DNA of 64,000 nt from Streptomyces filipinensis. Lineage in GTDB: Bacteria > Actinomycetota > Actinomycetes > Streptomycetales > Streptomycetaceae. Of the stretch, positions 32,008 through 40,987 are shown in pieces. Position numbers and translations under genes: made by a program. The DNA lies in NCBI RefSeq assembly GCF_014649495.1, contig NZ_BMTD01000010.1, forward strand, positions 137,067-201,066. Direction: 5' to 3'. The notes beneath the pieces are model-generated. The model made no database searches, was not told the DNA's origin, and worked only from the letters and a program-made list of their open reading frames with translations. Each line of letters starts with the position of its first letter. The stretch's first letter is position 1.

Positions 32008-34086
32008 TCACGGCAGTTGCTGAGCCCGGGCGATCAGCAGCGCGACGTCGTCGTGGTTGTCGGGGTGATGCAGGGTGCGCAGGAGGAAGTCGCAGGTCTC
32101 CTCCAGCGGACGGGCGGGGTCGTCGAGCAGGGACAGCAGGAAGTCCAGGCGTTCGTCCAGGGGGTGGTGGCGGGTCTCCACCAGTCCGTCGGTGTAGAAC
32201 ACCAGCTCGTCGCCGGGCTCGAAGTCGACGGTGACCGTGGAGAAGCCGACGCCGCCCACGCCCAGCGGGACCCCGGTGGGCAGTTCGAGCAGTTCCGGCG
32301 GCCGGCCCGGGCGGACCCGGACCGGCGGCAGGTGCCCGGCGTTGGCGATCCGGCACTGCCGCAGATGCGGATCGTGGACGGCGTACACGCAGGTCGCGAT
32401 GGAGTGGTCCAGGGCGGACGTCGTCTTGTCCAGGTGCTCCAGCAGCAGTGCGGGGTCGAGGTCGAGGGCGGCCAGCGTGGTGGTCGCCGTGCGCAGCCGG
32501 CCCATGGTCGCGGCGGCGCTGATCCCACTGCCCATCACATCACCCACCACGAGCGCCGTCTTTCCGCCCTCCAGCGGGATGACGTCGAACCAGTCGCCGC
32601 CGACCTCGACGGTGGCCCCGGCGGGCTGGTAGCGGGAAGCCACCTCCAGACCGGTCATGAGCGGCGGATGGCCGGGCAGCAGGCTCCGCTGCAGGGTGAG
32701 CGCGGTGTTGCGGGCGTTCTGGTACCAGCGCGCGTTGTCGATCTGCACGGCCGCCCGGGCGGCCAGCTCCCGGGCGAGCAGCACGTCGTCCTCGTCGAAC
32801 GGCGCCGGATTGGCGATGCGTTTGAGGTCCAGGGCGCCGAGCACCTCGCCCCGGGCGATCAGCGGCACCGCGAGGTACGAGTGCAGTCCCGCCCGGGCCA
32901 GCAGTTCGGCCGCCTCGGCGGAGCGGGCGATGCGTGGCAGGTCCTCGTCCTTCACGTACGGCACCAGCACCGCCTCGCCCGAGCGCACACACTCGGTGAC
33001 CAGGCGGTCCGGGGCGTACCGGGCGATCTGGCCGGGCGGGTCGGCCGCCAGCACCGCCTCCGAGCCCCCCTCCGGCCGCACCGCGAGAGCCCGGATCACC
33101 GCCGGCTCCGACGGGCCCAGCGTGCTGCGCCGGCCCTCCACCACCGCTTCGAGCAGGTCCACCGCGGCCACGTCGGCGAGTTCCGGTACGGCGACGTCGG
33201 CCAGCTCGCAGGCGGTGCGTTCCAGTTCCAGGGTGGTGCCGATCCGGGCGGACGCGTCGGCGATGATGGCGAGCCGGCGGCGGGCGGCCTCCGCCTCCTG
33301 CGAGGCCCGGTACTGCGCGGTGATGTCGACCACGGAGACCACGACCCCGAGCACGTTGCCCATGGTGTCCTCGAGCCGGTACAGCGAGTGGGCCCAGGCG
33401 TGGTCCTCGTCCGGGTCGGCGGGAGTGCGGCCGATCAGCGTGTTGTCGATGACGGGCAGGCCGGTGGCCAGCACCCGCCGGGCGTCGGTCTCCACCGGCT
33501 CGGAGTTCAGCATGGGGAGCACTTCGCGCAGTGTCCGCCCCACGTGCTCGGCGGCCGGGACCCCGTTGATCTTCTCCAGGGCCGGGTTGACCGAGACGAA
33601 CCGCAGCTCTGTGTCGAGGACCGCGTAGCCGACCGGTGACTGCTTCACCATCCGCTCGGACAGCGCCACCTCCTGCTCCAGCCGCCGTACCGTCGACTGG
33701 TCGGCGGCCAGACCGAGCGCGTACACGTCACCGCGGGCGTCGAGCAGCCGCATGTTGCGGAACTCCACCAGGCGGGTGCTGCCGTCCTTGTGCCGGATCG
33801 GGAAGCCGCCGGCCCAGCTCTCCCCGGTGCGCAGCACATCGGCGAAGAGCTTGCCGACCAGTTCCTGGTGCCGTTCGTGGACCATGAGCCGGGCGGCGTA
33901 CTGGCCCAGGGCTTCACGGGCGCTGTACCCGAACAGCTCCTCCGCCTGCGGGCTCCACAGCACGATCCGCCCGGTGGTGTCCAGCACCACCGAGGCGACG
34001 CCCAGTACGTCGAGCAGACCGCCGGGCCGTACCGGCCCGCGTACCGGCTCGCCGCCTTCCGTCGCCGGAGCCTCGGCTGCACTCAT
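32008..34086 (-). CDS. PAS-PAS-GAF-SpoIIE (PP2C-type) phosphatase
   Basis: A 692-residue soluble signalling phosphatase. PAS 1 covers about 25-145 (DVLGVASVVLDTTGRIVLWS, RHKDGSTRLVEF), PAS 2 about 150-270 (SPVGYAVLDTELRFVSVNPA), GAF about 285-430 and the SpoIIE PP2C domain about 460-690. Metal-binding acids are visible in GGDWFDVIPLEGGKTALVVGD and the conserved VGDVMGSG, FYTDGLVE and NHDDVALLIARA. Such proteins dephosphorylate anti-sigma-factor antagonists (STAS proteins) in response to ligands sensed by PAS or GAF. STAS proteins are encoded at 47.8-49.9 kb of this window, but no link is shown. ATG 34086 is preferred. Confidence 0.92.
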   Translation of the reverse strand: MSAAEAPATEGGEPVRGPVRPGGLLDVLGVASVVLDTTGRIVLWSPQAEELFGYSAREALGQYAARLMVHERHQELVGKLFADVLRTGESWAGGFPIRHKDGSTRLVEFRNMRLLDARGDVYALGLAADQSTVRRLEQEVALSERMVKQSPVGYAVLDTELRFVSVNPALEKINGVPAAEHVGRTLREVLPMLNSEPVETDARRVLATGLPVIDNTLIGRTPADPDEDHAWAHSLYRLEDTMGNVLGVVVSVVDITAQYRASQEAEAARRRLAIIADASARIGTTLELERTACELADVAVPELADVAAVDLLEAVVEGRRSTLGPSEPAVIRALAVRPEGGSEAVLAADPPGQIARYAPDRLVTECVRSGEAVLVPYVKDEDLPRIARSAEAAELLARAGLHSYLAVPLIARGEVLGALDLKRIANPAPFDEDDVLLARELAARAAVQIDNARWYQNARNTALTLQRSLLPGHPPLMTGLEVASRYQPAGATVEVGGDWFDVIPLEGGKTALVVGDVMGSGISAAATMGRLRTATTTLAALDLDPALLLEHLDKTTSALDHSIATCVYAVHDPHLRQCRIANAGHLPPVRVRPGRPPELLELPTGVPLGVGGVGFSTVTVDFEPGDELVFYTDGLVETRHHPLDERLDFLLSLLDDPARPLEETCDFLLRTLHHPDNHDDVALLIARAQQLP

Positions 34087-34414
34087 GCCATGCACCGCCT
34101 TCGCCCGTTGGCACGGCACGTCGTCCCCCGTGCCGACTCCCCTTGTTCCACCGCGCTCACACCCGACTCCCCGGCGCGTTCGCCGGCTAGCTCCACCATC
34201 TCTCACCGCGGCGGTGCACGTCCGCCGAAGCCGCCACGCCGGGGCGGGCCTCCTTTCCCGGACATCGTGCACGCCGGGGCGGCCGGCCGGGAGAGTTCAC
34301 GCTCATGTTGCTTCATTGGCCTGTACATGACCACGGCGGCACGCCAGACTGTCGGCCGATCGAGTGTGCTCGCCCCCCGCCCTTGTGTCCCCGCCCCCGT
34401 CCGAGGAGTCGGCC
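34087..34414. other. Divergent intergenic region, promoters and a direct repeat
   Basis: This 328-base spacer separates the phosphatase from a secreted protein. It holds a 13-bp direct repeat CACGCCGGGGCGG at 34235-34247 and 34270-34282 (35 bases apart), and no convincing reading frame. Promoters for both genes should lie here. Confidence 0.4.
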
Positions 34415-35296
34415 ATGCCCGCGCCCGCCCGGCAACGTTGTCACGCAGCTCTCGCCGGACTCGTCACCCTCGCCACCGCCGCCGTCGTGTCGCTCGCCGC
34501 ACCCGGGTCCGCCGCCGCGGCCGACACCTGGACGGAGACCGGTTCCGACCGGGCCCGCCCCCTCACCGAGAGCCAGGGGCTGACCTCGGTCGAGGTCCCG
34601 GCGAACAGCCCCAACCGGTACACCGGCATCGGCACCATCCCCCTCGATGTCTCCAGTCGCGGCTGGAACCATGTCGGCGACCCTGACGCCTCGTACAACG
34701 GCTACTACATCGAGCCCTATCAGCAGGACTCCGGCAATTCGAAGATGTACCGGGTGCAGGCGCCCGACGGCACCTGGTCGGAGTACGTCCACACGCTCAG
34801 CCCCGGTGAGGCCCTGAACAACTCGTGGGACGCGATCTCGCCCGACGGCCAGTGGATGCTCTCGGGCGAGTGGGGCACGATGAACCGCCTGCTGGTCTTC
34901 CCGGCCCCCGGCGTCAACCCGTCCACCTCGCCCTCCGCGAACCTCCCACAGGCCTCCACGGTCCGCCTGGACCACGCCGTCCGTGACGTCCAGGGCTGCG
35001 ACTTCTCCGGCCCCACCACCCTGTTGTGCTCCTCCGACGACCCGGACGGCAGTCTCTTCGGCATCACCAAGCCGCTGCTCCAGATCGACCTGTCGGCCGC
35101 GCCGAACGGCTCCGGGGACGTCACCGGCCATGTCACCGCCCTGCGCCAGCTGCCGCTGCGCAGCTCCTGCTCCGGCACGTTCGAGGCGGAGGGCGTCGAC
35201 TACGACCGGCGCACCGGCATCCTGCGCGTGATCGTGATGTCTCCCGGCTTCTGCGTCCTGACCGACAGCAAGACCTACAAGTTCACGCGCGGCTGA
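34415..35296 (+). CDS. Secreted protein of unknown function
   Basis: A 293-residue protein with a clear Sec signal peptide (residues 1-36: basic start, AALAGLVTLATAAVVSLAA, then APGSAAAA). The mature part has repeated strand motifs such as YNGYYIEPYQQDSGNSKMY, SPDGQWMLSGEWGTMNRLLV and CDFSGPTTLLCSSDD, suggestive of a beta-propeller, with four Cys that could form disulfides. I cannot assign an enzyme. ATG 34415 has GAGGAG upstream. Confidence 0.7.
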   Translation: MPAPARQRCHAALAGLVTLATAAVVSLAAPGSAAAADTWTETGSDRARPLTESQGLTSVEVPANSPNRYTGIGTIPLDVSSRGWNHVGDPDASYNGYYIEPYQQDSGNSKMYRVQAPDGTWSEYVHTLSPGEALNNSWDAISPDGQWMLSGEWGTMNRLLVFPAPGVNPSTSPSANLPQASTVRLDHAVRDVQGCDFSGPTTLLCSSDDPDGSLFGITKPLLQIDLSAAPNGSGDVTGHVTALRQLPLRSSCSGTFEAEGVDYDRRTGILRVIVMSPGFCVLTDSKTYKFTRG

Positions 35297-35403
35297 GCCC
35301 CGCTGAGGGTGTGCGGACCGGCCGGTGGTGCTTTCCTGAGGGGTGGACGCGGTTCGGCGGGGTACCCCGTTCCACCGCAGCGCGGCCACGAAAGGAGCGA
35401 TCA

Positions 35404-35775
35404 ATGGCACACACGGAGCGGTCGCATCCGGAAACCGTCACGGTGGAGATCAGCGGTTCCAAGGAGGACGCCCGTCTCGTCTTCGACGCGCTGAGCTCCT
35501 GCTTCGCGTCCGACCGGGGCGCGGACGAGATCCCGCAGCAGCTCCACGAGGTCCGGCCGATGGTGTGGCTCGGTACGTACGACGTCGCGGACCCCCGTGG
35601 CGCGGGCTGCCCGCCGGTCCACCTCGGCGCGGACGTGCAGGCGGACGTCCAGGGCGGCTACTGGGCCGTGGACCGGTTCCGGCACACCCTGGACTCGATG
35701 TTCACCGTCGAGGAGACCTGCACGGCCTCCGGTGACCAGGAGAGGGATCTGCACCTGCGGCTGCAGAGCCGCTGA
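35404..35775 (+). CDS. Small conserved protein of unknown function
   Basis: A 123-residue soluble protein, acidic, without membrane helices. It has TVTVEISGSKEDARLVFDAL at the N-terminus, PMVWLGTYDVAD in the middle and HTLDSMFTVEETCTASGDQE near the end. The pattern suggests a small alpha/beta domain. ATG 35404 has GAAAGGAG at good spacing. It lies between a secreted protein and a tautomerase, with no clear functional link. Confidence 0.65.
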   Translation: MAHTERSHPETVTVEISGSKEDARLVFDALSSCFASDRGADEIPQQLHEVRPMVWLGTYDVADPRGAGCPPVHLGADVQADVQGGYWAVDRFRHTLDSMFTVEETCTASGDQERDLHLRLQSR

Positions 35776-35787
35776 CCCTCCCTCCCG

Positions 35788-36201
35788 CTACGGCAGCGCC
35801 CCGGCCGGCTCCGCGCCGGCCGGGGCGTACTGCGCCTCGCCGTCACCGAAGGACCAGTCGACGGAGGTGTTCTCGGTGACGGTGACGAGGACGTTGCGCG
35901 GGTCGGTGCCGGTGCGCTCGTGCACCAGCTCGGCGATCCTCCGGTACAGCGCGCGCTTGCGTTCCGGGGTGCGGCCCGAGCGCATGGTGATCGCCACGAA
36001 CACCACCGCGTCGTCCTTGCGCAGGCCCAGGTAGTCGTCGTATCGCAGCGTACTGGTGACGCCGTCGTGGCCGGTCAGCACCTGGAAGCGGTCGTCGGGC
36101 GGGACGCCTAGCGTCTCCACGAGGGCGTCCTGGACGGCCTGGCCGAGCGTGCCGAGCCGGGCGGGGTCGGTGCCGAGCGCGTCTATCCGGACGAAGGGCA
36201 T
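35788..36201 (-). CDS. Tautomerase-superfamily protein
   Basis: A 137-residue protein of the tautomerase superfamily. The start is MPFVRIDALG, so after Met removal the N-terminal proline is the catalytic base, as in 4-oxalocrotonate tautomerase and MIF. It continues with DRFQVLTGHDGVTSTLRYDD and VAITMRSGRTPERKRALYRR, typical of the dimeric tautomerases. Substrate unknown. It is divergent from the dienoyl-CoA reductase gene across two palindromes. Confidence 0.85.
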   Translation of the reverse strand: MPFVRIDALGTDPARLGTLGQAVQDALVETLGVPPDDRFQVLTGHDGVTSTLRYDDYLGLRKDDAVVFVAITMRSGRTPERKRALYRRIAELVHERTGTDPRNVLVTVTENTSVDWSFGDGEAQYAPAGAEPAGALP

Positions 36202-36243
36202 GGCGGGACGTCCTTTCGGAGCGGGTGTGCGTGCGACGGCCAG

Positions 36244-36263
36244 TGTACATACCAGTAGGTACA
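36244..36263. promoter_or_regulatory. Imperfect palindromic operator near the tautomerase start
   Basis: TGTACATACC followed by AGTAGGTACA (36244-36263) is a 20-base inverted repeat matching at 8 of 10 positions. It lies 43 bases upstream of the tautomerase start, in the divergent spacer shared with the reductase gene. Confidence 0.45.
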
Positions 36264-36304
36264 GAGAGTGGGCACAGAGTGGCTGGTGTCACTCCCCGGG
36301 TTTG

Positions 36305-36318
36305 TGCAACTAGTTGCA
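36305..36318. promoter_or_regulatory. Perfect 14-bp palindrome upstream of the dienoyl-CoA reductase gene
   Basis: TGCAACTAGTTGCA (36305-36318) is a perfect inverted repeat, 57 bases before the reductase ATG. This pattern resembles operators of MarR-type or other dimeric winged-helix repressors. It is directly followed by AAGGAGG (36320-36326). Confidence 0.55.
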
Positions 36319-36374
36319 TAAGGAGGCGGGTGTCCTCTACAACAGAGGCGACGACACCGCGCACGGAGGGCCCG

Positions 36375-38390
36375 ATGAGCCGTTACCCGCATCTGATGAC
36401 CCCGCTCGACCTGGGCTTCACCACGCTGCCCAACCGCGTGCTCATGGGCTCCATGCACGTCGGTCTGGAGGAGGCCGAGCGCGGCTTCGAGCGGATGGCG
36501 GCGTTCTACGCGGCCCGCGCCCGCGGTGGCGTCGGCCTCATCGTCACCGGCGGCATCGCACCCAACGACGAGGGTCGGCCCTACGAGGGCGGCGCCAAGC
36601 TCACCACCGAGGCGGAGGCCGAGCGGCACCGGGTGGTCACCGACGCCGTGCACCGCGAAGGCGGCCGGATCGCGATGCAGATCCTGCACTTCGGGCGGTA
36701 CGCCTACCACCAGGACCTGGTCGCCCCGAGCCCGCTGCAGGCGCCGATCAGCCCGTTCGTGCCGCGCGAACTGTCCGACGCCGACGTCGAGCGCACCATC
36801 GACGACTACGCCCGCGCCGCCCGCCTCGCCCGCCGGGCCGGCTACGACGGCGTGGAGATCATGGGCTCCGAGGGCTACCTCATCAACGAGTTCATCGCCG
36901 AGCGGACCAACCAGCGCACCGACCGCTGGGGCGGGTCGTACGAGAACCGGATGCGGTTCCCCGTCGAGATCGTCAAGCGGGTGCGCGAGGCCGTCGGCGA
37001 GGACTTCGTCGTCATCTACCGCCTCTCCATGCTGGACCTGGTCCCCGGCGGCTCCTCCCTTGACGAGGTGATCACGCTGGGCAAGGCGGTCGAGGCCGCC
37101 GGTGCGACGATCATCAACACCGGCATCGGCTGGCACGAGGCCCGCATCCCCACCATCGCCACGTCCGTGCCGCGCGGCGCCTACACCTGGGTCACCAAGA
37201 AGCTCATGGGCGAGGTGTCCGTGCCGCTGGTGACCACCAACCGCATCAACACCCCCGAAGTCGCCGAGGAGCTCCTCGCCGGCGGCTACGCGGACATGGT
37301 CTCGATGGCCCGCCCGATGCTCGCCGACCCCGAGTTCGTCGCCAAGGCCGCCGCCGGCACGCCGGAGGCGATCAACACCTGCATCGGCTGCAACCAGGCC
37401 TGCCTCGACCACACCTTCAGCGGGCAGATCACCTCCTGCCTGGTCAACCCGCGCGCCTGCCACGAGACCGAGCTGGTGCTCGCCCCGACCCGGCTGAAGA
37501 AGCGCGTCGCCGTCGTCGGCGCCGGCCCGGCCGGACTCGCCTGCGCGGTGTCCGCCGCCGAGCGCGGACACGCCGTCACCCTCTTCGACGCCGCGAGCGA
37601 GATCGGCGGCCAGCTCAACGTCGCCCGCAAGGTCCCCGGCAAGCAGGAGTTCGACGAGACGCTGCGCTACTTCCGCCACCAGCTCGACGCGCACGGGGTC
37701 GACGTACGCCTGGACACCTGGGTCACCGCCGAGACCGTGGCCGACTTCGACGAGGTCGTCGTCGCCACCGGCGTCACCCCGCGCACCCCGGACATCCCCG
37801 GCGTGGACCACCCCCGCGTCCTGGGCTACCTCGACGTGCTCCAGGGCGGCGCGCCCGTCGGCGACCGGGTCGCGGTGCTCGGCGCCGGCGGCATCGGCTT
37901 CGACGTCGCGGAGTACCTGACCGACGGCGGCGACAAGGCGAGCGAGGACCCTGAGACGTACTTCCGCGCCTGGGGCGTCGACATGGACTACCGGACTCCG
38001 GGCGGTCTCGCGGCCCCCCGCCGGCCGGCGCCGCCGCGCCAGGTCCACCTGCTCCAGCGCAAGACCACCAAGGTCGGCGCCGGCCTCGGCAAGACCACCG
38101 GCTGGATCCACCGCACCGAGCTGAAGCACCGCGGCGTGACCATGGTCCCGGGCGTGCGCTACGACCGGATCGACGACGCGGGCCTGCACATCACCGTCGG
38201 CGAGGAGAGCACGGTCCTGGAGGTCGACACGGTCGTCCTGTGCACCGGGCAGGAGCCGCGCCGCGACCTGTACGACGAGCTGGCGGCGGCCGGGCGCAGC
38301 GTCCACCTGATCGGCGGCGCGGACGTCGCGGCCGAGCTGGACGCCAAGCGGGCCATCAAGCAGGGCACGGAGCTGGCGGCGGCGCTGTAG
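36375..38390 (+). CDS. fadH: NADPH-dependent 2,4-dienoyl-CoA reductase
   Basis: A 671-residue flavoprotein that reduces 2,4-dienoyl-CoA esters in the breakdown of polyunsaturated fatty acids. The N-terminal FMN barrel (about 1-335) is an Old Yellow Enzyme domain with HFGRYAYH, EIMGSEGYLINEF and the catalytic region NRWGGSYENR-like TDRWGGSYENRMRF. A 4Fe-4S cluster is bound by CIGCNQAC and a further Cys at ITSC (about 336-355). The C-terminal FAD/NADPH domain has VAVVGAGPAGLACAV and VAVLGAGGIGFDVAEYL. ATG 36375 has GGAGG 5 bases upstream; GTG 36330 is an in-frame alternative. A PadR-family gene lies downstream. Confidence 0.93.
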   Translation: MSRYPHLMTPLDLGFTTLPNRVLMGSMHVGLEEAERGFERMAAFYAARARGGVGLIVTGGIAPNDEGRPYEGGAKLTTEAEAERHRVVTDAVHREGGRIAMQILHFGRYAYHQDLVAPSPLQAPISPFVPRELSDADVERTIDDYARAARLARRAGYDGVEIMGSEGYLINEFIAERTNQRTDRWGGSYENRMRFPVEIVKRVREAVGEDFVVIYRLSMLDLVPGGSSLDEVITLGKAVEAAGATIINTGIGWHEARIPTIATSVPRGAYTWVTKKLMGEVSVPLVTTNRINTPEVAEELLAGGYADMVSMARPMLADPEFVAKAAAGTPEAINTCIGCNQACLDHTFSGQITSCLVNPRACHETELVLAPTRLKKRVAVVGAGPAGLACAVSAAERGHAVTLFDAASEIGGQLNVARKVPGKQEFDETLRYFRHQLDAHGVDVRLDTWVTAETVADFDEVVVATGVTPRTPDIPGVDHPRVLGYLDVLQGGAPVGDRVAVLGAGGIGFDVAEYLTDGGDKASEDPETYFRAWGVDMDYRTPGGLAAPRRPAPPRQVHLLQRKTTKVGAGLGKTTGWIHRTELKHRGVTMVPGVRYDRIDDAGLHITVGEESTVLEVDTVVLCTGQEPRRDLYDELAAAGRSVHLIGGADVAAELDAKRAIKQGTELAAAL

Positions 38391-38421
38391 GGCGCCTGAC
38401 GCACGTCCCTAGGATGAGCCC

Positions 38422-38964
38422 ATGTCACTCCCGCACGCGATCCTCACCGCCCTGCTGGAAAAGCCGTCGTCGGGACTGGATCTGACCCGCCGGTTCGACA
38501 AGTCGATCGGCTACTTCTGGTCCGCGACGCACCAGCAGATCTATCGCGAGCTGGGGAAGCTGGAGGGGGAGGGGCTCATCCGCACGCTGCCGGCCGAGCA
38601 GCCGGCCCGGGGGCAGAAGAAGAGCTACGAGGTGCTGCCCGCGGGCCGTGCCGAACTGGCCCGCTGGACCGCCGCCGCCCAGGACCCCAGACCCCAGCGG
38701 GACGTGCTCCTGCTGCGGTTGCGGGCCGCGGCGGTGGTCGGGACGGCGGGCCTGGAAGCGGATCTGCGCCGCCATCTGGAGCTGCACCGGCGGCAGTTGG
38801 CCGAGTACCGGGAGATCGAGCAGCGCGACTTCCCGCCGGACCGGGACGCCCCCGAGGACCGGATCCGGCACCTCGTGCTGCGGGCCGGCATCGACCTGGA
38901 GACCTTCTGGACCCAGTGGCTCACCCACGCCCTGGCCGAGTTCGCCGAACTGCCCGACGACTGA
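38422..38964 (+). CDS. PadR-family transcriptional regulator
   Basis: A 180-residue PadR regulator of the same Vir-type subfamily as the one at 17145. It begins MSLPHAILTALLEKPSSGLD, has TRRFDKSIGYFWSATHQQIY, the wing QKKSYEVLPAGRAELARW and a helical C-terminal half ending in DLETFWTQWLTHALAEFAEL. It lies 32 bases after the dienoyl-CoA reductase stop on the same strand, so it is probably co-transcribed and may control the reductase through a palindrome upstream of that gene. Confidence 0.9.
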   Translation: MSLPHAILTALLEKPSSGLDLTRRFDKSIGYFWSATHQQIYRELGKLEGEGLIRTLPAEQPARGQKKSYEVLPAGRAELARWTAAAQDPRPQRDVLLLRLRAAAVVGTAGLEADLRRHLELHRRQLAEYREIEQRDFPPDRDAPEDRIRHLVLRAGIDLETFWTQWLTHALAEFAELPDD

Positions 38965-38971
38965 GTCCCGC

Positions 38972-39511
38972 TCAGAGCCGGTACGGCCGCGAACGCCGGC
39001 GCAGGTACCAGCCCGCGGCGATCGCTCCGGAGCCGACCAGGGCCGCGCCGACGCCCAGCGTCAGCGGCCCGTAGTCCCGGGTGGCGCCGCCCGCGCCGCC
39101 CATCACGCCCCGGGAGGGCGCCTCCTTGGCCGTCGACGAGATCGTCGGCGCCGAGGGTGCCGAGACGATCACCGACTGGGTGCCCGCCGTACTGCCGCTG
39201 GAGCAGACCACGACCACGGTGTACGTCCCCGGACTCACCCCCGACCAGGCCGCGGACTGGCTGATGGTCGTGCCGGACAGCGCCACCTGCCGGCCCTGGG
39301 CGAAGTTCGCCTGCTTGCTGCCGAGCAGGGCCGCGGTGCCCCAGCTGCCGTTGATCTGGGTGCACGCGCTGGTGACCACCGAGACGACGGACCCGGTGGT
39401 GCTGACGGAGATGCCCGAGACCGCGGCGGACGGCCAGGCGAGAGCGGTCGGGAGCGCCGCGGCGGCCGCCAGGAACAGACCGGAGCGGACGAGGAGTCGC
39501 GAGGGGTGCAT
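38972..39511 (-). CDS. Cell-surface protein with signal peptide and C-terminal anchor
   Basis: A 179-residue exported protein. A signal peptide (residues 1-25, LFLAAAAALPTALA) is followed by a Ser/Thr/Gly-rich body with two Cys (TSACTQINGSWG and VVVCSSGSTAG) spaced like a disulfide pair, a flexible link, and a C-terminal helix (LTLGVGAALVGSGAIAAGWYL) with a basic end RRRSRPYRL. This is the topology of a membrane-anchored surface protein; there is no LPxTG motif. Function unknown. ATG 39511 has GGAGG 7 bases upstream. Confidence 0.7.
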   Translation of the reverse strand: MHPSRLLVRSGLFLAAAAALPTALAWPSAAVSGISVSTTGSVVSVVTSACTQINGSWGTAALLGSKQANFAQGRQVALSGTTISQSAAWSGVSPGTYTVVVVCSSGSTAGTQSVIVSAPSAPTISSTAKEAPSRGVMGGAGGATRDYGPLTLGVGAALVGSGAIAAGWYLRRRSRPYRL

Positions 39512-39692
39512 GGGCTGGCCTCCGGCGGCACGGTCGGCGGTACGTCCCATGCGCCGCCAGGGGTAGGGAAGCGTCCGTGCTGCCTCGGCAGCAGCCAACG
39601 CCGCCGCGGGGCCGCCCGCACCCGGGAGGCGCCCGGCCAGGTGACGGTTTCCTCCGTCCGGCGCAAGGCGACACGCCGCGCAGGGGCGTCCG

Positions 39693-40667
39693 TCAGCCGC
39701 CCGTGATCGCCTCACGCTGCGCCGACCAGCCGCCCCAGGTGCCGTCCGGCAACCGCGCCCGCAGCCGCACCCGGTGCCGCTCACCCGCGTTCCGGCCGAC
39801 GTAGAAGCTGTAACTCGCCCTCCCGCGCGGCGGTGTGCCGCCCCACACCAGCGAGGTGGCCGACGTGCCGTCGAGCCGGATCTGGTACTCGGCGATCACC
39901 CCGTCCGCGCGCGGCGGGTCCCAGGACAGGTCGAGGTAGTACGCCCCGCCCGCCCGGTGGGTAGCCGCGGTGAAGTCGTCGGGCGCGGTGTTCCGGCCGT
40001 CGTCGCGACCGGGGGTGGTGAGACGGACCGGGGCGCTCGCGGGGGAGAGGTTGTCGGCGGCGTCGCGGGCCCGCACCGTGAACACATAACCGGTGCCGGG
40101 GCGCAGTCCCGTCACCACGGTCGCGGTCTGGCCCCCGCCGACGCCGTGGATCTTCGCGCCGCCCTGGTACACGTCGTACGACACCACGCCCCGGTCGTCC
40201 CGGGACGCGCCCCAGGACAGCTGGACCGCGCGGCTGCCGACGATCCGGCCCGCGGGCCCCGAGGGCCGGGTCGGAGCCGAACGGTCCGCCGCCACCCTGG
40301 CCGGGGTGCGGGCCCGCACCGCACGGCTCGGCGGGCCGAGCCGGCCCTCCGTGTCCCGGGCCTGCACGGTGAAGACATACACGGTGGACGGCCTGAGCCT
40401 GGTGACGTCCACCATGTGCTGCGAACCCGGCACTTCCTCGACCTTCGTGGTGCCGCGATATACCTCGTACGCACGCACACCGGGCCCGTCCGGCACCGCG
40501 TTCCACATGACGTGCACGCTCGTGGCGCTGCCCGCCTGTGCGGTGACCCCGGTCGGCGGGCCGGGCACCCGGCCCTCGTCGCTGTCTCCGGCCCGGCCCC
40601 AGCCGCAGGACGCGATCAGCAGCAGGGCCCCGCACACCAGGACGAGCGGCCAGGGAACGCGTCGCAC
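39693..40667 (-). CDS. Lipoprotein with three fibronectin type III domains
   Basis: A 324-residue exported protein. Residues 1-22 are a lipoprotein signal peptide (VPWPLVLVCGALLLIASC) with Cys as lipid-attachment site. Three FN3 repeats follow: about 33-120 (PPTGVTAQAGSATSVHVMWN, YEVYRG, VFTVQARDTEG), about 135-220 (GSRAVQLSWGASRDDRGVVS, VFTVRARDAADN) and about 240-324 (YYLDLSWDPPRADGVIAEYQ). FN3 domains bind polysaccharides or proteins and often accompany chitinases and chitosanases; the chitosanase gene is divergent at 41156. GTG 40667 is preferred over GTG 40697 because GAGGAGG lies 7 bases upstream. Confidence 0.85.
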   Translation of the reverse strand: MRRVPWPLVLVCGALLLIASCGWGRAGDSDEGRVPGPPTGVTAQAGSATSVHVMWNAVPDGPGVRAYEVYRGTTKVEEVPGSQHMVDVTRLRPSTVYVFTVQARDTEGRLGPPSRAVRARTPARVAADRSAPTRPSGPAGRIVGSRAVQLSWGASRDDRGVVSYDVYQGGAKIHGVGGGQTATVVTGLRPGTGYVFTVRARDAADNLSPASAPVRLTTPGRDDGRNTAPDDFTAATHRAGGAYYLDLSWDPPRADGVIAEYQIRLDGTSATSLVWGGTPPRGRASYSFYVGRNAGERHRVRLRARLPDGTWGGWSAQREAITGG

Positions 40668-40706
40668 GGCTCTGCCTCCTCGGGACGGCGTCGGCACTCA
40701 CATAAA

Positions 40707-40716
40707 GGTCCGGACC
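40707..40716. promoter_or_regulatory. Perfect palindrome, possible sugar-regulator site
   Basis: GGTCCGGACC is a perfect 10-bp inverted repeat 40 bases upstream of the FN3 lipoprotein start. AGGTCCGGACCA around it matches the DasR-type core TGGTCTAGACCA at 9 of 12 positions, so a weak link to amino-sugar control is possible. Confidence 0.35.
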
Positions 40717-40932
40717 AATATGGCGCGGCGGGCGCGGGGCGGCAAGAGGGCCGTACGGGTGACCGGTGCGGGTCCCGCGGGGCCGGCGGATCCCGATGCC
40801 GCGTGGCCGACCGGTGCGGGCCCGCGTTGGTGGCCGTCCCGGGACGTTACGTATGCTGAGTCCCCTGCGGATGAACTCACCGAGAACCGGGGGGAGTTCA
40901 TGCCTGTGGCGCGGACACGCTGTCGTCGCCGA

Positions 40933-40987
40933 ACCCGCGCCGGCGCGGGTGGCCGGGGGATCCGGACCGGCTGCGGCCCGGATCCCC
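40933..40987 (+). other. Two strong consecutive hairpins
   Basis: ACCCGCGCCGGCGCGGGT (40933-40950) is an 18-base perfect palindrome. GGGGATCCGG (40956-40965) pairs with CCGGATCCCC (40978-40987) around a loop with an inner CCG/CGG. They lie 76-131 bases downstream of the -10-like TATGCT and may form a small RNA or a leader structure for the chitosanase gene. Confidence 0.4.
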
